Source of the DNA: CAYJII01 sp964370225
GTDB lineage: Bacteria > Bacillota > Clostridia > Oscillospirales > Ruminococcaceae
DNA: 13,784 nt
Direction of reading: 5' to 3'
NCBI GenBank assembly: GCA_964370225.1
Contig: CAYJII010000046.1
Coordinates: 1-13,784 of the forward strand
The translations under genes were made by a program, and so were the position numbers. The notes below the pieces were generated by a model that worked only from the letters and a program-made list of their open reading frames with translations, did no database searches and was not told the origin of the DNA. Below are positions 1 through 7,596 of the stretch, piece by piece (within the stretch, counting starts at the first letter, position 1; the number at the start of each line of letters is the position of its first letter).

Positions 1-887
1 TAGGCTCAGTTACCCCTTTCTGCTCTTGTTCAACAATACCACTATTGGTAGGACTACGCAAAAGCCGTGCGCCGTTTGCTGGAATGGTATCGTTTTTGTT
101 AACATCCCCTATTCTAAATCCTATGATAATCATTATATTTTTCGGTTTTTTCGGCTTTTTCCCAACACTTTTATACGCTGGAATTGCGCTAATATTTGCG
201 ATTGTGGTAGGATATATTTTAGACAGACTAGGATTTGAGCGCTATTTTAAAGACAAAAATATTATTAGCTATGATGAAAAATCAAGCTGTTGCGGTAACG
301 AGACAAGTACGACATCTTGTTGCGATACACCCGACACGAACGCTTCTTGTGATTGTTCTTCTCCTACTAAAGCAGTTACAGAATCATGTTGCGCCCCTAC
401 AAACAGCGAAAGTGGTTGCTGTGATACAGCAGATACTTCTTTCAAAGGTCAAAGCGGCTCATTAATACAAAGACATTTAAATGTGTGGAAGTATTCACTA
501 AAAGACGCATGGACGCAGTTTAGAAAAATACTACTATACTTACTAGTCGGTGCTGGCATAGGTGCATTTATATATGGTTTTGTTCCCGAAGAATTTCTAG
601 TACAAGTAGCTGGTGAGCAAAATCCATTTGCAGTACCACTAGCCGCTATCTTAGGTGTCCCAATGTACATTAGAACAGAGGCTGTATTACCGCTTGCAAA
701 CATGCTAATTGGTCAAGGTGTCGGTCTTGGCACAATGGTTGCACTTATCATCGGTGGTGCTGGTGCTAGTATCCCAGAAGTATCACTACTCAGCACGTTA
801 TTTAAAAAGCAGTTTATTATCACATTTTTAATTTGTATATTCACTGTCGCAGTTATTTCAGGATACGCTTTTAATATTCTGCTATAA
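1..887 (+). CDS. ArsP/DUF318-type permease, 5' truncated, with Cys-rich loop
   Basis: Membrane permease of the ArsP_1 (DUF318) family, whose members export metalloids or metals. The frame is open from base 3 with no start in view, so the gene begins outside the window; the TTG at 45 is internal. 294 residues are visible. The first reads TPFCSCSTIPLLVGLRKSRA then SFLLTSPILNP, the conserved first-half signature with a PFCSCS pair of cysteines. The second half, from about 530, has several hydrophobic helices with GVPMYIRTEAVLPLANML and GGAGASIPEVSLL, matching the repeated second half of this family. Between the halves lies a hydrophilic loop (about 288-422) with ten cysteines in five groups: CC, CC, CDC, CC, CC. 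Loops like this suggest soft-metal or metalloid binding. The substrate (arsenic, copper, zinc or other) is not decided by sequence. The gene ends in TAA just before a hairpin terminator and converges on the sulfatase. Family call is firm, substrate is inference. Confidence 0.85.
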   Translation, partial: GSVTPFCSCSTIPLLVGLRKSRAPFAGMVSFLLTSPILNPMIIIIFFGFFGFFPTLLYAGIALIFAIVVGYILDRLGFERYFKDKNIISYDEKSSCCGNETSTTSCCDTPDTNASCDCSSPTKAVTESCCAPTNSESGCCDTADTSFKGQSGSLIQRHLNVWKYSLKDAWTQFRKILLYLLVGAGIGAFIYGFVPEEFLVQVAGEQNPFAVPLAAILGVPMYIRTEAVLPLANMLIGQGVGLGTMVALIIGGAGASIPEVSLLSTLFKKQFIITFLICIFTVAVISGYAFNILL

Positions 888-906
888 CATTAGCTAGCAT
901 AAAGCG

Positions 907-946
907 AAAGGTCACAAACTTTAATCGTTTGTGACCTTTTTTTATT
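907..946 (+). terminator. Rho-independent terminator after the permease
   Basis: A perfect 13-bp stem (907-919 with 927-939, core GGTCACAAAC) with a 7-nt loop runs into TTTTTTTATTTT on the + strand. It lies between convergent genes. On the minus strand the stem is followed only by a broken T-run, so termination of the sulfatase here would be weaker. Confidence 0.9.
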
Positions 947-971
947 TTCTCTTATATAGCTAGACTCGTAG

Positions 972-2399
972 CTAAAAATTTCTATTATCCTCCTCAAATG
1001 GCGCTACATCTGAGGTGTTTAAGAACCAATCGAGCAAATCGTATTCCATTTTTGTTTGCACTTTTATGTATTTTGATTCACCGTACACATTCACTAGCTC
1101 TTGTGGGTCATTTTGCAAATCATAAAACTCATGATCCCCATAGGCACGTCGCACTAACTTAAATTGCAAACTTCTTGCCATTACGCTACGCCCAATGCTT
1201 TTTGGATGTTCTTTTTGTTGCAAATGTTTGGGGTGATAAATATTTTTAGGATTACTCATCCACTGCACAGAAGGCTTATCAGCCCCCTCACTGCACTGAA
1301 ACTCCTCTATATTATACCCACCTTCACAATGTGCTACCCGGCTTTCATCTCCCTTTTCTCCTTGCAATTGTGCAACTAATGATTTCGCAAAATGCATATG
1401 GGTGATTTCAATATTTTCAGTTTCTAAGATAGTTGGCATAATGTCAAAAAGCTCTACGATTTCTTTCACTCTATGATTTGGTGTTGTCGATGGTGATTTT
1501 ATTATTAACGGCACACGAGTTAACACATCCTCAGCTCCACTAGGCCATTTTTCAACTAAATCATAATCCCCAGCGTAATCACCATGGTCAGCGGATGCAA
1601 TCAGCATTGTGTCTTTATTCCGCCCCGTTTCTTCTAAGCAATCCATTAGCTTTCCTAAAAGCATATCGGTATAGCTTGTCATGCCCATGTATACTGCATG
1701 CAGTTTCTTAAAATCCGTATTCTCAAGGTCACGGTATTTACGTATTAAACCATGAAATTCTGGTTTGTTTTCACCTTTGTTTCGCAAAGAGATATCATCC
1801 AATTTGTCTAAATACATGCTATAGTAAGGTTCAGGTGCTGTATATGGACAATGTGGGTATAGTAGTGGTAAAAACAATATGAAAGGTTTATCATCATCCT
1901 TTCTGTTTTTTATAAAGTCGATGCCTTTCATTAGGTTTTTATAATCAGAGCTTTGCTCATAATCATCACTTATCGGCGTATATAAAAAATTTTGATATCC
2001 TTGCTCACCGTATTTTACTATAGGCTCTCCTGGAGTTTCATGTGAAGATTCACAAGTCATAAATTCATCCGAAAACAAAGGTATTGACTCTGCTGCAAAC
2101 ATATCATTTTTCCCGTAAATCCTAACCTCATATCCTGCCTGCTTTAAATATCCGAACAGATTTTTCTCATGCGGTTTAATTAGGTTCCACAGAGATCTGT
2201 GCCCCTCTATATGAGGTGGACGCCCTGTTATCGTACAACACCTCGATGGTGAACATACAGTATGTTGCACATGGCATTGCTCAAATAAAACGCCTTGGGA
2301 TGCAAGCGTGTCAAAATTAGGCGTCTTCGTCAATTGATTGCCATAACATCCCAACATATCGGCTCGCAGTTCATCAGCAAAAAATATTACATAATTCAT
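972..2399 (-). CDS. Cytoplasmic Cys-type sulfatase (S1 family)
   Basis: Sulfatase of the alkaline-phosphatase superfamily that hydrolyses sulfate esters; 475 aa. Cys49 sits in CSPSRCCTITGR, the CxPSR signature in which Cys is converted to formylglycine, the catalytic residue. Likely metal and active-site residues are Asp9-Glu10 (FFADELRAD; most relatives have Asp-Asp), His183 (YPHCPY), Asp271-His272 (SADHGDYAGD) and Lys284. The C-terminal EFYDLQNDPQELVNVYG is the usual family ending. There is no signal peptide, so it should work in the cytoplasm on an imported substrate. The maturase for formylglycine (anSME in anaerobes) is not in the window. The ATG at 2399 is preceded by a weak AGG-containing site. 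The gene follows the ABC/URO-D operon on the same strand but lies beyond a terminator, so it probably has its own promoter. The substrate (sugar sulfate, choline sulfate or aryl sulfate) cannot be told. Confidence 0.9.
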   Translation of the reverse strand: MNYVIFFADELRADMLGCYGNQLTKTPNFDTLASQGVLFEQCHVQHTVCSPSRCCTITGRPPHIEGHRSLWNLIKPHEKNLFGYLKQAGYEVRIYGKNDMFAAESIPLFSDEFMTCESSHETPGEPIVKYGEQGYQNFLYTPISDDYEQSSDYKNLMKGIDFIKNRKDDDKPFILFLPLLYPHCPYTAPEPYYSMYLDKLDDISLRNKGENKPEFHGLIRKYRDLENTDFKKLHAVYMGMTSYTDMLLGKLMDCLEETGRNKDTMLIASADHGDYAGDYDLVEKWPSGAEDVLTRVPLIIKSPSTTPNHRVKEIVELFDIMPTILETENIEITHMHFAKSLVAQLQGEKGDESRVAHCEGGYNIEEFQCSEGADKPSVQWMSNPKNIYHPKHLQQKEHPKSIGRSVMARSLQFKLVRRAYGDHEFYDLQNDPQELVNVYGESKYIKVQTKMEYDLLDWFLNTSDVAPFEEDNRNF

Positions 2400-2486
2400 A
2401 TAATAATACCTACTTTCCTATAATTAAACTTTTCATTTATCTGCTTGTTCAAATAATCTCGTGTTGTAAAATTTACCTCTCCAATG

Positions 2487-2495
2487 ATTATAACA
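2487..2495 (-). promoter_or_regulatory. Extended -10 promoter candidate for the sulfatase
   Basis: On the minus strand the sequence reads TGTTATAAT, a consensus -10 (TATAAT) with the TGn extension, about 90 bases upstream of the sulfatase ATG and just past the terminator of the preceding operon. No good -35 is seen at 17 bases, which an extended -10 can tolerate. A short dyad, GTAAA-N-TTTAC (2466-2476), lies in the presumed early transcribed region. Confidence 0.45.
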
Positions 2496-2514
2496 CAAAT
2501 ATCAAGAGAATATA

Positions 2515-2562
2515 ACAATAAAAAAGGGTAAACTGAACTTATTATATCAGTTTACCCTTTTT
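2515..2562 (-). terminator. Rho-independent terminator of the ABC/URO-D operon
   Basis: A 16-bp inverted repeat (2521-2536 with 2547-2562, core GGGTAAACTGA) with a 10-nt loop abuts the URO-D stop codon. On the minus strand the second arm ends CCCTTTTTTATTG, a good T-tract. It separates the operon from the sulfatase. Confidence 0.9.
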
Positions 2563-3717
2563 TTATTTCGCAAATTCAAGCATTCTTTTTCTGTAATGCA
2601 TATAATTATCAAAGCTCACTTCTTCAGGCACACCATGATCACAAGTTGGGATGTATCCTCCACTCGCTTTCATAAATGGCATTATTCGCTCCACTTCCCT
2701 ATCTATCGCTTCTTTGCTATGTGCTAAAATCCTCTTATCAAATCCACCTAAAATCAATAAATCCGGATACTCTTTTCTAGCACGTACTACATCACAGTTT
2801 GAAGCTACTTCAAAAGGACTGAGATAGTCCATTTCAACGCCCTCTTTAAACAAGTCTATCACATCATCAGAAAAACCGTCAGTATCGATTTGTATAAACA
2901 GCTTTCGAGTTTTATCAATTTGTCGCGCTTTTGCATTTGCTATGAGCTGTTGGTAATATGGGAATAAAAACTCCCTAATCATATCATGCGATATCAGCGC
3001 TCCGTGATTGTAGCATATGTCCTCTGCTAAAAAGATTTCGTCCAACGTGACATACTCTTGATGTTTTGCAATTACAAAGTCCGCTAGCTCAAACCAAGTT
3101 TTCATACATTCATGGATTAGATTTGGATCATCATATACCATGTACATTAATTCTAGTGGCCCCATTAAACTGCGCAAATACATGTATCCACCTATAATAT
3201 CCTGGCACATTACTTGCCCTTCATTAGCAGCCTTTATAGCTTGTGGCATTTTTTTCTCGATATCTATAATGCGTTCTTTTGTCGTTTTGTCCATTCTCCA
3301 TTTACAGGATACTTCCCATGTTTTCATATCCTTTACAGGATGATCAATATACTCAGGCATAAATCCCTGTCTTCTATTTTTAAAGTATAGCACATGCCTA
3401 CCAGCAAAATCTTGTACTACTTCATGTTCCCCTCTATCCTCTAATACTTTGGTTTCAAACTCAGGATAAAAGGAAGCCTCACACCATCCCAGTCCAGTTA
3501 AGGAGTGTTTCCCCTGTGGGTCAAAACCAAATAATTTGTTTATATCATCTCCATCTTTGATATGCCCCTCACTTTTCCATCTTTCCATAGAGTAAAAGCC
3601 AAACTCCTTTTGATAAATTCCTGCGTTAGGCTTCATATCATAAAAATCGCGCATTTTCTGTGCCCCGATGCTCATTTTTTCTCTAGGCACCATTGAATGA
3701 ATTCCGTCTGAAATCAT
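2563..3717 (-). CDS. URO-D superfamily protein (methyltransferase-like)
   Basis: 384 aa, related to the uroporphyrinogen decarboxylase / MtaA-type methyltransferase superfamily, a TIM-barrel fold. Visible family marks are AEDICYNHGALIS (about 231-243) followed by FLFPYYQQLI, FIQIDTDG (about 274-281), ILGGFDKRIL (322-331) and GGYIPTCDHGVPEEVSFDNY (353-372). The N-terminal motifs of true HemE are absent, so this is not heme synthesis. Relatives with known function move methyl groups to or from corrinoid proteins, often with a zinc bound by His/Cys; here the central strand carries Asp-Thr-Asp rather than a His-x-Cys. No corrinoid protein is nearby. The start is set at the ATG 3717, with AGGAG at 3726-3730 eight bases upstream; a longer TTG reading (3735) would place this Shine-Dalgarno site inside the gene. 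It follows the permease by 24 bases and is the last gene of the operon. Its reaction is unknown. Confidence 0.85.
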   Translation of the reverse strand: MISDGIHSMVPREKMSIGAQKMRDFYDMKPNAGIYQKEFGFYSMERWKSEGHIKDGDDINKLFGFDPQGKHSLTGLGWCEASFYPEFETKVLEDRGEHEVVQDFAGRHVLYFKNRRQGFMPEYIDHPVKDMKTWEVSCKWRMDKTTKERIIDIEKKMPQAIKAANEGQVMCQDIIGGYMYLRSLMGPLELMYMVYDDPNLIHECMKTWFELADFVIAKHQEYVTLDEIFLAEDICYNHGALISHDMIREFLFPYYQQLIANAKARQIDKTRKLFIQIDTDGFSDDVIDLFKEGVEMDYLSPFEVASNCDVVRARKEYPDLLILGGFDKRILAHSKEAIDREVERIMPFMKASGGYIPTCDHGVPEEVSFDNYMHYRKRMLEFAK

Positions 3718-3741
3718 AGTTACATCTCCTAACAAATATTA

Positions 3742-4641
3742 TTATCCCTTAACTGAGCCTATCATTATACCCGAAGTGAAATATTTTTGAGCAAATGGAT
3801 ATACTAGCAATATTGGAACTGTTGCTACAACCATTGTCGCAAGTGATAACGATGTAGTGCTGACATTTGATGCACTAACACTGACATCGCCCAGCTCCGA
3901 GGCAAGGTTTTCAAGTGCTTCTTGTGAACGAATTAACTTTACAAACAAAAATGATAATGTCGTCAGTTTTTCGTCTTTTACATATAGCATATTATCCTGC
4001 CACGCATTCCAGTGATTTACTGCAACAAATAAGCTAACTGCTGCAATAACTGGTTTTGATAATGGCATAACTATACTTCTGAATATCTTAAATTCACTTG
4101 CTCCATCAAGTTTTGCAGACTCCATTAATGCTAATGGAATTCCTTTAAAGAAGGATATGAAAACCAGTGCATAAAATGCGTTAAACATCCACAAAACGAT
4201 ATATACCATAAAGTTATCAAGCAGTTTTAAATCTCTTTCAACTAAATAAGTTGGAATAATTCCGCCATTAAAGTACATGGATATAAGGACTAACACCATG
4301 TAAAATTTTCTAAACTTTATCTCAGGTCTACTAACTGCATATGAAAACATCGCTGTTACCAATAATGTTGTGAGTACTCCCAAAATTGCTCTTAGCACTG
4401 TTACTCCATACGCTAGCCATACTTCTCCATCGGAAAATACTTTTTGGTAATTCCCTAATGTAAATTTCCTAGGCCAGAAATATATGCCACCCATTTGAGC
4501 ATCTCTGCCCTCGTTAAATGATAACACTACTGCATTCCAAAAAGGAAAGACAGTCGCTACGACCACTATAGCTAGTACGAAGTAAATAATAATATCTACT
4601 ACCCCAAATTTTTGCCAAGGGTCAACATTTTTTATTTTCAT
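3742..4641 (-). CDS. CUT1 ABC importer permease, YtcP-like
   Basis: Inner-membrane permease of a carbohydrate ABC importer (CUT1 family, YtcP/LplC type); 299 aa, usual length. It has an N-terminal helix (about 16-36), a periplasm-like loop with the GGIYFWPRKFTLGNYQKVF motif typical of this group, and further helices. The EAA loop that contacts the ATPase is MESAKLDGASEFKIFRSIV (about 173-191). The C-terminal PFAQKYFTSGIMIGSVKG is characteristic of the family. The ATG at 4641 is chosen because AGGTGG (4647-4652) lies 5 bases upstream; a GTG at 4650 overlaps that site. It should form the channel with the upstream permease. It starts 15 bases after the upstream permease ends, so the two are cotranscribed and probably translationally linked. 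Confidence 0.92.
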   Translation of the reverse strand: MKIKNVDPWQKFGVVDIIIYFVLAIVVVATVFPFWNAVVLSFNEGRDAQMGGIYFWPRKFTLGNYQKVFSDGEVWLAYGVTVLRAILGVLTTLLVTAMFSYAVSRPEIKFRKFYMVLVLISMYFNGGIIPTYLVERDLKLLDNFMVYIVLWMFNAFYALVFISFFKGIPLALMESAKLDGASEFKIFRSIVMPLSKPVIAAVSLFVAVNHWNAWQDNMLYVKDEKLTTLSFLFVKLIRSQEALENLASELGDVSVSASNVSTTSLSLATMVVATVPILLVYPFAQKYFTSGIMIGSVKG

Positions 4642-4656
4642 ACATACCACCTACTC

Positions 4657-5607
4657 TTAAAAGAAACTTTCGCCGGTTAACTTTTTGCTAATCGCATTAG
4701 TTGTAACCAACAATGTTGCAGATACGACTGATTGCAATAATCCTATCGCAGTAGCATAATCAAACCTTGCCTGAGATATCCCGATATCCAAAACATATGT
4801 ATCGATTATTTCAGATGTGGCATAGTTTAGCGTATTCCCTAATGTATATGATATATCAAAATTGGAACCACCTTTTAACAAATTACCTACGTTCATGATT
4901 AGCAGTATCATTATTGTCGGCAAAATAGCTGGGACTGTTACATTCCACATTCGTCTAAATCTACCAGCTCCATCAATTACAGAAGCTTCTACTACCTCTT
5001 TGTCAACACCGGTAATCGCTGCTAAATATATGATAGAAGAGTATCCCACATTTTTCCATATATCAAGGAATATTGACACTCCCCAAAACGCGTCTTCTTC
5101 ACCAAGGAAAAAATAAGGCTCTTCTATAAATCCTAGGGAAACAAGCCCCGCATTAATAAAACCACTTGGAGCTAACCATTCCGTAGCCATCAAAGCGATA
5201 ACTGCCCACGATAAAAAATACGGAAAATAACTAACTGTTTGCACGAATTTTTTATATGGCGCATGTGTCACTTCATGTAATAATAATGCAAATACAATTG
5301 GAATAGGGAATATGCCAAATGCTTTTAAAAACGATAGTCCCAATGTATTCCATATAACAGGGTAAATATTAGGATCAGTAAATATCGCCTCAAAATGTTT
5401 TAGTCCTACAAATGGACTTTCCCACATTCCCAGAGCAAACTTAAAATCTTTAAAAGCTAACTGCAAGCCTGCTAATGGTAAAAACGAAAATAATATCATG
5501 CATATAAGTGCAGGTAAAACCATTAAATGCAAATCAATTTGTGCTAAAAAGCCTTTTATTCCTCTATTTTTTGATTGGTGAGAGTTTGAGTTTTTTTGTT
5601 TACTCAA
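4657..5607 (-). CDS. CUT1 ABC importer permease, LplB-like
   Basis: Partner permease of the CUT1 importer (LplB/YteP type); 316 aa. A basic cytoplasmic N-terminus (KQKNSNSHQSKNRGIKG) leads into a first helix near residues 27-48 and the FKDFKFALGMWESPFVGLKHF segment shared by this family. The EAA loop EASVIDGAGRFRRMWNVTVP lies at about 207-226. The C-terminus holds LDIGISQARFDYATAIGLLQS, also family-typical. The start is a TTG at 5605-5607: AGGAGGAG sits 7 bases upstream and there is no suitable ATG. It is preceded by the solute-binding-protein gene and a 31-base hairpin. No ATPase is encoded here; relatives in Bacillus use a shared ATPase (MsmX), so one elsewhere in the genome is inferred. 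Confidence 0.92.
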   Translation of the reverse strand: MSKQKNSNSHQSKNRGIKGFLAQIDLHLMVLPALICMILFSFLPLAGLQLAFKDFKFALGMWESPFVGLKHFEAIFTDPNIYPVIWNTLGLSFLKAFGIFPIPIVFALLLHEVTHAPYKKFVQTVSYFPYFLSWAVIALMATEWLAPSGFINAGLVSLGFIEEPYFFLGEEDAFWGVSIFLDIWKNVGYSSIIYLAAITGVDKEVVEASVIDGAGRFRRMWNVTVPAILPTIMILLIMNVGNLLKGGSNFDISYTLGNTLNYATSEIIDTYVLDIGISQARFDYATAIGLLQSVVSATLLVTTNAISKKLTGESFF

Positions 5608-5665
5608 GATAAATCTCCTCCTATAATAAATATCATACGCTAAAAACAAATACGATTTTTCTTAA

Positions 5666-5700
5666 AAATAGTGCTGAGCAAATACCCTCTGCTCAGCACT
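5666..5700 (-). terminator. Intercistronic hairpin, likely partial terminator
   Basis: Perfect 11-bp stem (arms 5670-5680 and 5690-5700, AGTGCTGAGCA) with a 9-nt loop, followed on the minus strand by ATTTTT. It lies between the solute-binding protein gene and the first permease gene. Such elements let part of the transcripts stop, or protect the upstream message, so that the binding protein is made in excess of the channel. Confidence 0.8.
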
Positions 5701-5713
5701 TTAACAGATTTAA

Positions 5714-7363
5714 TTAGCTAATGAGTCCAACAGATGCCCAATGTTCAGCTCTTGCTTGATAGTATCCTTCAAGTTTATCTACACCTGCAGTTTCCATGTC
5801 TGCAATAAACTCAGCATAAGCTTGATCAAATTCATCATCACTATCAGAAGTTACGATTTTTGCAAAACCTTGTGCCCATAAGTCATTAATTTGGTCTTGT
5901 AAAATAACTTCATCTGGGTCTGTTAAGATATAAGTTAAGTCAGATGGTCTTTCGTCTTGTTGATGCGGAGTCATAACTTCAAAGTCAGGTAGCATACAAG
6001 GGAAGTTGGAATATGTACCTACAGCGCCATATGTTAAAATCCATTGTGATGTAACCCATGAGAAATTGTAGTTATATACGCCTAAATCTTTTTGCAAGAC
6101 ATATTCACCAGCTACTTGTGCATCGATTTTTTCTTGAGTGTCAATAGGACGTCCATCTTCGTCTTGTACCCAAGTTACCCCCTCTACGCCATAACGATGA
6201 ATGAGTTGCCCTTCTTTTGATTGCAAGAAATCTAGATACTGAATTGCTCTATCTGGATTTTCTGTATCTTTAGATATGAATACACCTTCACTACCTAGAG
6301 CATAATAATCATCATGTATTTTCAAATCATCAGAAGATATACCTTCTGGCATAGGGAAATCAATTGTTTTGTAAATTACATCTTGTGTGTTTCCAATACC
6401 ATCAATTAATGTCCAATAGTATCCTACATGGCTGATAATATTTTGAGCTTGATAAACACCTTTAACTTGGTCTGCTTTATAAGCAAAAATTTCTGGATTT
6501 ATTAAGCCATCTCTATAAAAGCTATTATAAGCTTTTAGTGCATCTTTATAGTAATCTTCCATAAATACCATTGTCGGTGTGTCGCCATCCCAATGGAAAT
6601 ATGAATTTGTAGCGCCATACATGCGAGAAAGCAAATTCATAAGGCTACTATTACTAGCTGGGTTTTCAGGTACATCATCAAAAATTGGATGAGTAATTTC
6701 TGGATGTAATGTTTGAATTTCTTTTATAGCATCTGTCCAGTCATCAAGAGTCACAATTTCTGGATTTCCAATTTCGTTTAGATACTCTTCTTTCACTGTG
6801 ATACTAACAGGTCCTCTAGTATTAATAATCTGGTCGTCATATTTACTAGGGTCACCATACCATGAAACTATAGTATAAAAATTACCATCAGCTTCTTGGT
6901 ATACCTTATCCATATCTTGTGGTAGATTATCCCAAAACTGTGGGTAATACTCATCAGCAAGTTGGTTAAGTGGAAGAACAAATCCTTGATCTACCAAAGT
7001 GCTTCTAACTGTATCTTTTAGCGGTGAAACAATAAAGTCTGGAAGAGTTTGTCCCGATGTAAGCATTGTGTTAAGCTCAGTATTATCATCGGTGGAAGCA
7101 TATGTAATGTCCAAGGTAACTCCTGTGAGCTCTGTTATCTTTTGGGAAGAAGGATCTTGTCCCCACTCCCAATCCGGTGGATTCTCAACTTTATTTAAGA
7201 AAGCTGTGAGTGTAATCGGTGAGTTATCCGCTTCTCCCGGTGTCACTTGTGCATTTCCATTACCATTGTCAGTTGTTCCTTCGTCGCTACCAGCGGTAGG
7301 CGAACAAGCTACAAGATTTAATGTAAGAGCTACTAGTAACGCTACTGAAATGAATTTTTTCAT
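5714..7363 (-). CDS. Lipoprotein solute-binding protein (LplA/YtcQ type)
   Basis: Extracellular substrate-binding lipoprotein of the CUT1 importer; 549 aa, the usual length for the LplA/YtcQ class. Residues 1-20 are a lipoprotein signal peptide (MKK, hydrophobic core, LVAC) with Cys20 the lipidated residue. An acidic, Asn/Gly-rich linker follows, then the mature domain from about residue 49 (SPITLTAFLNK). The segment PDWEWGQDPSSQKITELTGV and LTSGQTLPDFIV are family-typical, and several Trp/Tyr clusters (YFHWDGD, FSWVTSQWILTYG) would suit sugar stacking. The ATG at 7363 has AGGAGG (7371-7376) 7 bases upstream, with a second AGGAG-containing copy 15 bases further up. It is the first gene of the operon and is divergent from the AraC-family regulator. 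The ligand is not identifiable. Confidence 0.93.
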   Translation of the reverse strand: MKKFISVALLVALTLNLVACSPTAGSDEGTTDNGNGNAQVTPGEADNSPITLTAFLNKVENPPDWEWGQDPSSQKITELTGVTLDITYASTDDNTELNTMLTSGQTLPDFIVSPLKDTVRSTLVDQGFVLPLNQLADEYYPQFWDNLPQDMDKVYQEADGNFYTIVSWYGDPSKYDDQIINTRGPVSITVKEEYLNEIGNPEIVTLDDWTDAIKEIQTLHPEITHPIFDDVPENPASNSSLMNLLSRMYGATNSYFHWDGDTPTMVFMEDYYKDALKAYNSFYRDGLINPEIFAYKADQVKGVYQAQNIISHVGYYWTLIDGIGNTQDVIYKTIDFPMPEGISSDDLKIHDDYYALGSEGVFISKDTENPDRAIQYLDFLQSKEGQLIHRYGVEGVTWVQDEDGRPIDTQEKIDAQVAGEYVLQKDLGVYNYNFSWVTSQWILTYGAVGTYSNFPCMLPDFEVMTPHQQDERPSDLTYILTDPDEVILQDQINDLWAQGFAKIVTSDSDDEFDQAYAEFIADMETAGVDKLEGYYQARAEHWASVGLIS

Positions 7364-7371
7364 GTACTTTC

Positions 7372-7399
7372 CTCCTAAAATAATATCTCCTAAGATAAT
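7372..7399 (-). repeat. Tandem Shine-Dalgarno-like repeat
   Basis: Two copies of a 13-nt unit (minus strand ATTATYTTAGGAG) at 7372-7384 and 7387-7399, 15-bp period, differing at one base. The inner copy holds the Shine-Dalgarno site of the solute-binding protein. Confidence 0.6.
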
Positions 7400-7596
7400 A
7401 ACTTAAATCTAACATTTATCACATAATATACTCTACTATTATTAATACTAAATCGCAATTTTTTGTATTTTTAGTCTAATTTTACGCGTTTTATATCGAT
7501 AAATTATATCTATTATTATCTTATTTGTCTTAATTATATTGAATTATTTTACTTTTTACTATATACTTATGTTATTATAATGTTTAAATTTGTGAG
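7400..7596. promoter_or_regulatory. Divergent control region of the ABC operon and AraC gene
   Basis: A very AT-rich intergenic region carrying both divergent promoters. On the minus strand, toward the solute-binding gene, TTGCGA (7453-7458) is 17 bases from TAGAGT (7430-7435), a weak pair as expected for an activated promoter. A direct repeat TTATATC occurs at 7491-7497 and 7504-7510 with 13-bp spacing. AraC-family proteins often bind such direct repeats, but I cannot tell which element is the operator. Confidence 0.35.
7539..7567 (+). promoter_or_regulatory. Promoter of the AraC-family gene
   Basis: TTGAAT (7539-7544), 17-base spacer, TATACT (7562-7567), a good vegetative sigma match. It would start transcription near 7574, about 25 bases ahead of the coding region. 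A second TATAAT at 7576-7581 has no matching -35. Confidence 0.6.

Noticed and set aside
45..887. Treating the permease as complete from the TTG at 45.
   Set aside because: The frame is open back to base 3 and encodes the conserved TPFCSCSTIP motif, so the gene is cut by the window edge.
2466..2476. GTAAA-N-TTTAC dyad in the sulfatase leader as an operator.
   Set aside because: Arms of five AT-rich base pairs are expected by chance here, and no matching copy was noticed in the AraC-family control region.
2563..3717. Identification of the URO-D protein as HemE for heme synthesis.
   Set aside because: The conserved HemE N-terminal and substrate-binding motifs are missing, and the gene sits in a sugar-importer operon, not among heme genes.
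3718..3735. A longer URO-D start at TTG 3735.
   Set aside because: The Shine-Dalgarno AGGAG lies inside this extension and is spaced for the ATG at 3717.
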